From positions 339,210-403,209 of the forward strand of contig CAJNOP010000077.1 of assembly GCA_905250075.1 (NCBI GenBank): 64,000 nucleotides of DNA, in the 5' to 3' direction. Positions 23,494 through 32,522 of this stretch are shown here, piece by piece. The notes below the pieces were generated by a model. That model saw nothing but the letters and a program-made list of their open reading frames with translations, was not told the origin of the DNA and did not search any database. Origin of the DNA: Rotaria sp. Silwood1 (taxonomy: Eukaryota; Rotifera; Eurotatoria; Philodinida; Philodinidae). Position 1 is the stretch's first letter. Every line of letters begins with the position of its first letter. Both the position numbers and the translations under genes were made by a program.

Positions 23494-25250
23494 TAATCGT
23501 TCTAAGTAAGTTTGCTTTCACATAACTCATATGTTTGAAGTAAAATAAATCACTCCATCGTAATACTGAAAACTATTCGACAAATGACTCGTTCCAAGGA
23601 GAGCTTCATTCAAGTATACTTCTTAGTTCAAAGCGAAAGATGTCATTCGATCAGTCAGCAAAGATCTACTGGCAAATGAATCGTTCTAAAAAGGATTCCT
23701 TTCAATTATATCACTGATTTCGAATTGAACCGTATCATTCGATCATATCAGCAAAGATCTTTTGACAAGTGAATTCTTGTAACCAGAACGCCATTCAATT
23801 ATATCGCTCACTTCAAGTTGAAGTGTGTCATCAGATCACATCAGCGAAAACTTATTCACAAATGAATCGTTCTAAAAAGTATTTCATTTAATTCTATCCA
23901 TCTATTCGAACTGGCGTCTGTCATTCAATCATATGAGCAAAGATCTTTTGACAAATGAATCTTTCTAAGTGAGTTCTATTCAAGTATATCGCTCACTTCG
24001 AATTGAAGTACATCATTCAATCACATCAGCCAAGATCTGTTGACAAGTGAACCGTTCTAACGAAGGTTTCATTCAAATATAACACTAGAAAGAACAAAAT
24101 CTACGTTTAGCTTAGTCTATTGGGATATCTAATTGATGATTAGGTCGAACAAAAATTTCGTTCAAATATATCACTCTTTAACTAAACAACTTGAACATGA
24201 TAAATATTGGTGACAAATACATGACGAAGGTATCAAACTGAATATGATTTTATTTAAATATATCGCTTACTTCAAAGTGAAGCATACTACTCAATCACAT
24301 CAATCAAGACCTCTTCATAATTGAATTAAGCTAAGAAGAATTTCATTCAATTATGTCGCCCACATGGAAGCTGAGTGTATCGCTCGATCACATTAGCAAA
24401 GATCTTTTAACAGATGAATCACCTCAAGTAGAATTTCATTCAAGCACATCGCTCACTTCGAGATAAAGTATGTTACTTGACTAGTATATGAAAGTTTACA
24501 TACTAATTAATTACCTCCAACAAAGATTTTATATAAGTATCGCCTTTACTTTAAAATAAGTTCGCGCAAAACTCGATCATCGAAGTTGAAAGAGTATATG
24601 AATGATTCCAAGTAGGATTATATTCAAGTATGTCGCTCAATCCTAGGCGAAATATTTTATTCGGTCATATCAGCAAGAATCTCTTCCCAAATGAATCTTT
24701 TTAAAGAGGATGCCATTCAAGAATATCACTTACTTTGAAACAAAGTGTGTCACTTGATCAAGCCAGAAAGTTCTTGTAACAAAATGAATCATCCTTAGCA
24801 GGGTTCCATTCAAGAGTATTCCTTACTTGGAAGCGAAGCGTATCCTTCGATCACATTACCAAAGATGTCTTGACAAATGAATCATTAAAACGAGGACGTC
24901 ATTCAAGTTTATCGCTCACTTCGAAGCGAAGTGTGCTACTGAATTACATCAACGAGGATCTTTTGCTAAATGAATTATTAAAAGCAAGGATCTATTCAAA
25001 TATATCGCTCATATTGAAGCCAAACAAGCTACTCAATCACATCAACGAAAATTTCTTGCTAAATGAACCATTAGAAGCACGTCTCTATTCAAATATACAG
25101 CTCACTTTGCTGCAAAATGTGCTACTGAGTCACATTAAGAAAGATTTACTGACAAATGAATTGAGCTAATAAGTAAGAGTCCATTCGAATATCTAGCTTA
25201 GCTGAAATAGTTCATTTGGATGAAAAATACGTTCGCTGAAAAGATGCCAA
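23494..25250. repeat. 92-93-bp unit block
   Basis: Anchors at about 23494, 23586, 23678, 23771, 23864, 23957, 24049, then after a looser 274-bp interval 24323, 24415, about 24507, 24600, 24693, 24786, 24879, 24972, 25065 and 25158. Steps are 92 or 93 bp, with a run of exact 93s at the right. A typical unit has AAATGAATCATTCTAAG, then TTTCATTCAAGTATATCGC, TCACTTCGAAGCGAAGTG, TGTCACTCGATCACATCAG and CAAAGATCTTTTGAC. The core forms a 7-bp stem with a 3-base loop. Because 93 is divisible by three, a 99-codon frame at 24870-25169 appears with a 31-residue period; I regard it as a by-product of the repeat. Confidence 0.9.
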
Positions 25251-25600
25251 CTAAATAAACACTACAATTCCTCTGTTCAAGTCCTGGTTACATTAAAGGA
25301 ATGTGATGTGGTGAAGCATCGACTGAACAAAAATGTAGAATATGAATGAAATGAAGAAGCAATCTGTTCAGGTATCTTCTGTAATACCGTAGAATCTGAA
25401 TATCATATCTTTGGATGGATAATCTGAAGTTAGATAAATATATTCAAGTAAACATCGATTCAACTGGATGAATGACTGTGAATAAAACACTGCAGCTGCT
25501 GTTTAAAATAATGTTGACATAACGTATGCACAGGCAAAACAAGGATTCTATTCAAATATTCAAAAGAATTTGAAGCGATCGCTCGATATTAATCAATGAA

Positions 25601-26191
25601 CGAAAGTAAACGTTGTACATGTCAGTGTTTTGGATCTGGTTTAGTTGTTCTCCTGGTAGTACCTAAATGAATACGATGATTTGTACTTGCTGTAACAACT
25701 TCATCTACTGTATAGTGTCACCGCAGTGCGTTGACAAATCTGTTTTATTTGGGGTTTGAGTTTTTATATAGATAGCTTTTGCCATTCAAAAATGCAACTG
25801 AGGCTAGGTTAACATTTCGAAAGCAAACGTTCTGAGTAATTGGATCCATTAACTTAAATAAAGGATAATATATCATGTTGTGTGTAGCTCACTTCTAAAT
25901 AGTGAGCCAACAGTCTGAATTTGGTTGTTCCCAGCTTACATTTACTGAGGCATAGAATTCCAAGTAGGCTACAGAAGAAGCATTTATTTTTTTTAATGTT
26001 TTATATTTTAGACTTTTTTACCTTTGTCTATCACTCTTGACTAAATCTATTGTAATTTGAATGCATTCTTCTTCTATCACAACTACTCCATCAGAAAGTT
26101 TCATAGTATATGTGGTCGACAGAGTTCATTCAAAAGAAAATGGGTGAAAATGCGTTCTTTTGATAAATTTGCTTCGCTTATGAAGGATACC
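25601..26191. other. Intergenic, no feature recognised
   Basis: AT-rich sequence between the array and a foldback element. No ORF, tandem repeat or RNA gene could be supported. Confidence 0.4.
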
Positions 26192-26875
26192 CTCTCGGTT
26201 TCGAACTGGACATAAAGTTTGATAGCCTCAAGTATTGTGTGCAATTAGAGACAGTATTCGGCTCTAAACAACTTACTGTCACACAGCTACCGAATTAGGG
26301 AATTTTTTTTTCTACGCTATCATATTGCAGTTCTTTCTTTTACGTAGCGTAGCGCAAAACAGCAACTTTCTAAATCTTGGCTGCTTACGACCTCTCTATA
26401 ACTTCATTCGATCGGACGGAACTTTTCACCACAGATGCTTGAAAGTATATTCCATAGGCGAAATCGGTCGTTACCGTTTTTGACTTTCCTATCTGAATTT
26501 ACACGTATATGATTCTGAAAGTCAATATCCCGGTTTTGGCTCAGAGTCTCTACATATTTTTCTCGTAAAAAAAACAAAGTGAGATTTTGGAAATTGTTAA
26601 AACTACCTCTGAAGGATACTTACAAGTATCTGCTATGAAAATTTTAGCCCCATTGGACAAAGTTAATGGAGGGCGGCGTCGTAAGTAGCCAAGATTCAGA
26701 TAATTACTGTTTTGCGCTACGCTAAGTAAAGAAAAGAATTTCACTATGGCTACTAGGAAAATTTTTTCTTAATTTAGTAACTCTGTAACAGTAGATTGTT
26801 TACAATCGAATACTGTTTCTAACTGCACACAACATTTGTCGTTATCAAACTTTATGCCCATTCAAAACCGAGTTC
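26192..26875. mobile_element. Foldback element with arms reaching almost to its centre
   Basis: The left half from CTCGGTTTCGAACTGG (about 26194) is matched inverted at about 26872 (CTCGGTTTTGAATGGG on the minus strand). Paired blocks follow inward: CATAAAGTTTGATA, TTGTGTGCA(A/G)TTAGA, ACAGTATTCG, then GTAGCGTAGCGCAAAACAG (26344-26362) against its inverse at 26707-26725, then AATCTTGGCTGCTTACGAC. Similarity continues towards a centre near 26535. Arms differ by substitutions and small gaps, so the event is not recent. No transposase is present. A 64-codon minus frame at 26550-26744 lies inside an arm and is not taken as a gene. Confidence 0.75.
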
Positions 26876-28444
26876 TTGGTAAAAGAAAAAAAAAGGAGGG
26901 GGTGCTCTTAAGCAATTCCACTCTTTCACATTTATTTTCTTTACCATTCTTGAGAATAGTGTGAGCTTTCAATAGACTATATAAATATGACTTTGAAATC
27001 TTCATGAAAGAAAAAAATTGATCGAAAGCACCTTTCTAGATTACTTCAATATCTTTGAAGTTTATAAGAAGGCATTCAAAGCTTTCCAGCAAAATACAGG
27101 ATTCACGAGCCATATTCAAACAATGCCTTTATGATGCTTTCGACTGCGGCAGAACTTCTAGTATAAAACGCATATGTCTAGCATTATTTATGAGCGGACT
27201 GAAGTGACTGATGTGAAACTAGAATGTCTTACCATCGACACGAATCAATATTAGTTTAAGCACTCTATCCACATATGCTCAGGCTTAAGAATAATATCAT
27301 GTAGACAAGAAAAATCAATAACTGAAATTAACAGAGATAGAAGCGTCAAAAGTGTTACGAAGGCAAGTAAAAAGGAAGAGTGATTTGGCACTTGAGAGCA
27401 GATGGTCAACATCTGGACAGAAGTCCTTTCTGTTGGACAGAGAACCTTGGATATTAGTTGATCGGTCACCCTGTACGTTTTGAAAAATGATTAAAACTGA
27501 ATGCTCAAAGTATATAGCTAGAAACGCCGACTCGTTACTCACACACACACACACCTTCAGACGGACAGCATATATTTTTGAACGTTAGAGTGTATATTCT
27601 AAAATAAATACTTAAATAGTTATTCACTTGACATTTTTTATAAACTGTGTCTACAGTCTGCAGACGGTAAAAAATTGATTTTTCTTATCAATCTGTCTGC
27701 AACACGGTTTTTAAACCATCGCTTGTATGAACATGAATCAGTGTTTTATTTTTATTCGTAAAACTGAACAGTCTCTAGTCTTAAGAGTTGAGTTTCACAA
27801 AATGTTTGCCTGCATATGCATATGGTGGTCAGTCTCTTATTGGTGTTTAAATCATTTTCTGTCTGGTCTTATGGGATTGTTCTATATTTTCCATTTCGGA
27901 GTTTTTTTTCAATTGAACTATTCAATCTTTTCTAAGGCGCGATCTTCAATGAATACTTTTAGTATTTGCGAAAAGTCAAACACAATCTCATGAGAAATAA
28001 CTGGAATAGTGATGGTTTTTCTTCAGACAGAGATTGTGTAGCAAATGTCGAAACTAAGAGTACATGGAATCTTCACATTCTTTGGATTTTTTGTCTTTTT
28101 AGAAATAAAGAACTTCTACGTTTTCTACTTTTTTAAATTTTTTTATCATCAACAGTTCGAAACCATTTCAATCGAAAGTATTTTTTTTAATTATACTGAA
28201 TTTTATTTGTGACATCCATACATTTTTTTTGTGATTTTGGTATAAGTTTTTGCGGACACTTACGAAACATAGGAGTTAACAGACAAAATTATGATAACAA
28301 ACAGAGAAAGAATGACAAGAAAGCGAAAGCGAAAACGAACAGAATGAAATCGAAATCGAGGCAGTGTTGACGAGGTTGGCGCGCATTGCTGTTCTTCCTT
28401 TATCTATTCTTCCGATACCGTATATCTTGACACTGAAGACGCTG
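26876..28444. other. Intergenic, no supported gene
   Basis: It holds several short frames on both strands (27251-27554 minus, 27727-27993 plus), all without domains or convincing splice sites, plus a short ACAC run near 27540. A purine-rich GAAAGCGAAAGCGAAAACGA tract near 28322-28341 lies just below the tRNA-like sequence and could be the body of a tRNA-derived SINE. Confidence 0.4.
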
Positions 28445-28519
28445 TGTCGGGGGAAGGAATCGAACCTTCTGATGTCTGACTAACAATCAAATACATAGAA
28501 CCACTACGCCATCTCCGAC
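28445..28519 (-). tRNA. tRNA-Asn(GTT)-like sequence, possibly a pseudogene or SINE head
   Basis: Reading the minus strand from 28519, the acceptor strand GTCGGAG pairs with the 3' CCCCGAC except for one A-C mismatch. TGGCGTAGTGG fits the pol III A box and GGTTCGATTCC fits the B box. The T arm is GAAGG-TTCGATT-CCTTC with a perfect 5-bp stem. The anticodon stem TTTGA/TCAGA encloses the loop TTGTTAG, which gives anticodon GTT (Asn). The D stem pairs poorly, so this may be a decayed gene or the head of a tRNA-derived SINE. No intron and no encoded CCA are seen. Confidence 0.5.
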
Positions 28520-29847
28520 TAATCGAAAGTATTTTCAGTTGACATCAGTTTCAAAATCTGTTCAGCTTCCATTGACTCGTTTGCCAGCTCAACTAGTCTG
28601 CAAACTCAAAGTCTTTGAAGATCGAATTTTCCCTTGAAATATGACTTTAGCAACCCCGTTGTAGGTGTGGATGTGAGTCTTCTCTGCATTCATACTTACA
28701 CCCATACCCTAATCGCTTTGAACATGTCTTAACCTGTTTGATCCTGCGAGGAAAGTAATGAACATAGATGAAGAGTTGTGTGAATTTTCTAGAAGTATCC
28801 AATAGAAGGTAATGAAAAAACAGCACTCGTAAAAACTCCGGATGAAAAGTACTTTTTCTTTTTGTTTTCTATTTTAAGAACAAAACAATGTTGTTCAGAC
28901 CGATTAGGGGTTAGCAGGAGTGTTCTTTTATAAAGTCTCAATGATGCCAATGATGAGTCTGTGTTAAAAACTAGAAAAACTAGAAATTTAATGATATTTA
29001 CCTAATATGTTCATTCAAAATTTATTTGAAGTGAATTGAGTGTTAAGCAATAATACTTAGCTTAGTTTTCCGTGAGGTTAATTAGTTTGCCCTTTTTGAG
29101 AAGGTCAATTTATCAACCCGAAAAACTTTAATTTCTCAGGAGCTGCCTATTTGTAAGGTGTTAGAAACTTGTTGGAATCACCCAACTAGTGATTGTTCGC
29201 TCATTGTCTGTTGTCGTCTGATAACACAAATCTTATACTAGAAAAAGCAGTTGTTTATTTTAATTCGAGAGGTTTCATTCAAAGTTTCCTATTCAATCTT
29301 ACAAATCTGTTCAATTTAATCTAATTGTCAGAATTTTACTCGAGCCTTACTTGTCCTAGGATAAGATAAGCTCGAGTTTCTGTATACTAGTTGTAGACTT
29401 ATCTACAGGTCCAACAGATTCATTAAAGAATAGTAATAACTGCATGGTCTCTTCAACTTTTTTGATCAACGATTTCAATTGACAGTTGTTTTACTTATTA
29501 TGCATCCATCTATTTCATGAGCCCCAACTGCACATATTCTCCTAGTGGAAAAGCAGTATCTCTTCAATCAAGATACCCGTTTAAACTTTAAAGAACTAAA
29601 AATCATCGCAATTGAGAGAAAACGGTTGAGGAACGTTATCCACTTCATTTCCTCTCGATTGCGCATGATTACATGAACTTCGGTTTTGTCACACGACGTT
29701 TCTCTATGTTTCGAAACATTTAATGGGCAACTTTGGCTTTTCTCGACGATCTTTGTACATGCAAAGTTCAACAGTTTTCAAATATTCAAATATTTTTCAT
29801 TAAATCACTGTAGGAAACACTATTTAACTCTTGAATCTATTACTTAC
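28520..29847. other. Intergenic, one telomere-like hairpin
   Basis: 28662-28712 carries GTAGGTGTGGATGTGAGTC and, after a CTTCTCT spacer, the C-rich TACACCCATACCC. A 67-codon minus frame at 29568-29771 follows the Thr-rich exon but lacks an acceptor and any recognisable domain. Confidence 0.4.
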
Positions 29848-29889
29848 CGGTAGTTGTAGTTGTTGTAGTAGAAGTTGTTGTTGTGGTGC
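29848..29889 (-). other. Orphan Thr-rich linker microexon
   Basis: A 42-nt segment flanked by an acceptor (ATTTTAG, just above 29889) and a strong donor (GTAAGTA, from 29847 down). Read with two leading bases and one trailing base it encodes TTTTTSTTTTTTT. Size, phase and composition match the 39-nt Thr-rich exon of the kelch gene at 13084-13122. The ectodomain exon that should follow was not found. It may be a relic of a membrane-anchored gene whose TM exon could be the one near 32.4 kb. Confidence 0.45.
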
Positions 29890-32326
29890 CTAAAATTAAT
29901 CACAAATCAAAACTCTAAAGTCTGTAGAACAGTTCATTCGCATTTAAAATAGCGATAAAATCATGAAGAAGTAATTTTTGTATGGTACAAGGTCGAAAGG
30001 ATATTCCTTTCATCAAGGACATATAATAGTATCGGTGACCGTTAGCATGTTAGTGTCCGAAATATAAAACATCGCACAAATTTTATGAAACATCGGACTG
30101 TTGATATTATTGTGGATGTGTGGTGTGGTGAAAAACGCTCACATGCCAGCACCTTCAACCAGCACTCATACTCAAATGAATATTCATTGCTGCATGTCGA
30201 AGCTGTAATAACAATAGGAATGTTGGTGTTTTTCTATCATAACAGTATATTTACAGAAACACTTCTACCATTCGAGTGGACGAGATTATTACAATATGTT
30301 GATTACCTGCACGGCTTTCTGTCGCCACATCTTTGGTCTACTGCACATAAAAATCCTCAGTCGGCATCAGTCTTGTCGTGACTTTGTGGAACTTGCATAT
30401 ACTTTCGAAGAAAATAGTGAGTTTAAGTTCAAATCGAAATTTTTCGCCTTCTTCTTCTCCCTCCTAGACTCTAGCCACCTGGCGTGGAAGGTAGCAAGCC
30501 AAAAATCATTGTGCATGTTTTCATAGCAACAGAAAAAGATGTGTCAGCAATAACAGTGCTTACGAGAGAACGTATTTGAGTGTATCCCCTGAGAACAAGT
30601 TTAAAATATTGTGTCTTATAGGGACCTTGAAACATATCATCAATATTAATATCCTAATTGCTCTCATTTACATTCACGAAAATAAGAGAATATATGGTTT
30701 CCATTTTTTTCCCATATTATCAGTATGACACAGATCATTTTTCACTTTTCTAAGAGTTGAACAGGTAAATAAAATTCTCATGAAAGTAATATAGTAATTG
30801 AACAAAAAACCGATACGATGAAGCTACTGACTTTTTACCACAAAGTAGCATATCAAACGTGTACTCCTACCCTGACTAAGAATAAATATATTGCGTAGAA
30901 TTTCTCTCTAGAATTTAATTATAGTAATTCGCGAAAACACGTGTTAGAGACGAATGCACACAAGACATAACTATTTCGCTCTTTCATCTTTTCCTCGCAT
31001 TTTCTTGTGGTCCTTCTGTTAGAATATTACTGAAACACAAAGAACGAAGATGTGTGGGTGTGTGGTATGGTTGTTACCATCTGAGTCCTCTACATATCTA
31101 CACTTAAATTCACATCCTCATTCAGATCTTTTTTATTTTCTGAGCACTTTAAAAAAAACATGATATTTGTAATCAGTTTATCTACTGCTGTCGAACTATA
31201 ATGACTTGAAACAGAACGGCGATTAAAAATTTCTTTCGATACTGGAGGAAAAACCAAGATATGAAAAAAATGAGTTGTGATGAAATAACAAATACACTTG
31301 GGACAGATAATCAGGGTTCAATGCTGCTCTCAGGCTAATAAAAACTAGATCCAGAGTCTCTGAGACGTTTGGTTCGTAATCTGACACACCTTCTCTGGGC
31401 TCGTTGTTTATTTGGACTTGAAAATAGGAGTTCTTCAATGCAGAATGAGAGAAAAGCAATAAAGACTTCGGTCGTGAAGCCCCAGGAAGTCTTGAAGTCC
31501 TTTGTTTTTCTTCTTTTCTCTTACTATATCAAGTTTCCAAAACTGAAAAGTGAAAGTAGACGTTCTAATACATACCAAAAGCTATGAAACATGATAAATC
31601 TTATTTCTTTCTATAGTACTTGAAGTGACCAATGATGAGTCAATGGTTTTCTTATAACTGACTAACAAAAGTTCACTGGAATTTCCTTCATCAAATTTGA
31701 ATGCGAGTGAAAAGTTTGAAATAAATATAGCCCAAAGAGCATAAGCGTCATCGGCAAATATTTGTATGGTATATGTGTGCGCGTGCGCGTGCGAATGGAT
31801 ATTAGAACTAAACCCATATCTACGGCTACAGTCTGAATAATGAACACTTCCTGAACCTACATGAGTGTGCTTCGTAGTAGCATTGCCTCACATTTTAGAA
31901 TTCAATACAAAGAGTTCGAGAAGGAACTTTACAATGTTCCGATAGATCTAACTATATCTGAAAATATGCCAACAAAAAGTCAATGAAAATTTGTGATAAA
32001 GATAGTTGTTAGTTTCGACTTGTTTGTTGTTAAGATTTTATCTGTCCCGAAATACTATTAAAAAATAATGATGATCTTAATTTGGATAAACGATAACCTT
32101 TTCCTTAATAATGGAGTATCTCTGAACGACAAAATGAGAAAATAGATTTTAAGCAATCAAAGTTTCCTTGAAATAAGTTCATCATTTTTAATCATCTTAA
32201 TTGCTATCTTGTTCGTAAAACATTCAGGGTACGCTTATCTCATCAGGATTACTGTACTGTGTGCTAGTAGAAAACTGACATTATTTCTCTTCTCTCATAC
32301 CTTTCCACACATTTCACACTAACGGT
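29890..32326. other. Intergenic or long-intron sequence
   Basis: If the Thr-rich exon and the TM exon near 32.4 kb belong together, this is an intron. A 78-codon minus frame at 31223-31459 (NSYFQVQINNEPREG, then VSETLDLVFISLRAA) has protein-like composition but no recognised domain. G/C-rich foldback tracts occur at 30113-30168 and 31051-31128 (GATGTGTGGGTGTGTGG ... CTACACTTAAATTCACATCC). A GCGTGTGCGCGT-type run lies near 31776. Confidence 0.35.
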
Positions 32327-32522
32327 TCAACAAATAACATGATCTCCTGTTTTGCTGAAAGAGAAAGTTGACAAACTTGTAGTGGTTTTGTTCACAATAG
32401 TTACATCACGCTTGCTAAGATATACAGGTATCAATGAAAGTACGATTACGACCGCAGCTGCAAACAGAAGTAGGCCAACAAGGATTCCAGAGTACAAGCT
32501 GGCCAATTGAGTAAGAGATCTT
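32327..32522 (-). CDS. Putative transmembrane exon of unknown gene
   Basis: A pyrimidine tract ending TTTCAG lies just above 32522 and opens a frame beginning RRSLTQLASLYSG. It is followed by one clear membrane span (ILVGLLLFAAAVVIVLSLIP) and a basic stop-transfer stretch (LSKRD). The frame ends at 32327, or the exon may end earlier at a GTAACT donor after LSKRD. In bdelloid membrane proteins such an exon commonly precedes Thr-rich linkers and repeat ectodomains; the linker exon at 29848-29889 on the same strand would fit. An upstream minus frame at 32661-32888 could hold a cytoplasmic N-terminus, but the junction is not clear. The protein family is not recognised. Confidence 0.35.

Larger units (their letters stand above)
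19140..25600. repeat. 6.5-kb array of about 70 diverged, length-constrained units
   Basis: Anchored on a recurrent TGAATYAT..CTAA..(G)TTCAA motif, related units can be followed almost continuously from about 19,151 to 25,600. Left-flank anchors occur at 19151, 19243, about 19335, 19426, 19598, 19704 and 19804. Two regular blocks follow (listed separately), joined by looser units between 22,842 and 23,494. Degenerate units continue to about 25,600, for example around 25,250, 25,344 and a last GAAGCGATCGCTCGATATT near 25,575. The 89-bp and 93-bp units are related: both carry the anchor, a TTCAA(T/G)TAT box, an inverted-repeat core and a CACATCAG-like box. Units differ at many positions, so the array has not been recently homogenised. 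No coding frame runs through it. Confidence 0.9.

Noticed and set aside
24870-25169. 99-codon frame with a 31-residue periodicity
   Set aside because: It arises because 93-bp units are a multiple of three; the frame does not persist through the rest of the array, and the 89-bp block cannot keep any frame.
19992-25250. Possible CRISPR array
   Set aside because: Unit length is constant but there is no alternation of identical repeats with unique spacers, units are diverged throughout, and the context is eukaryotic.
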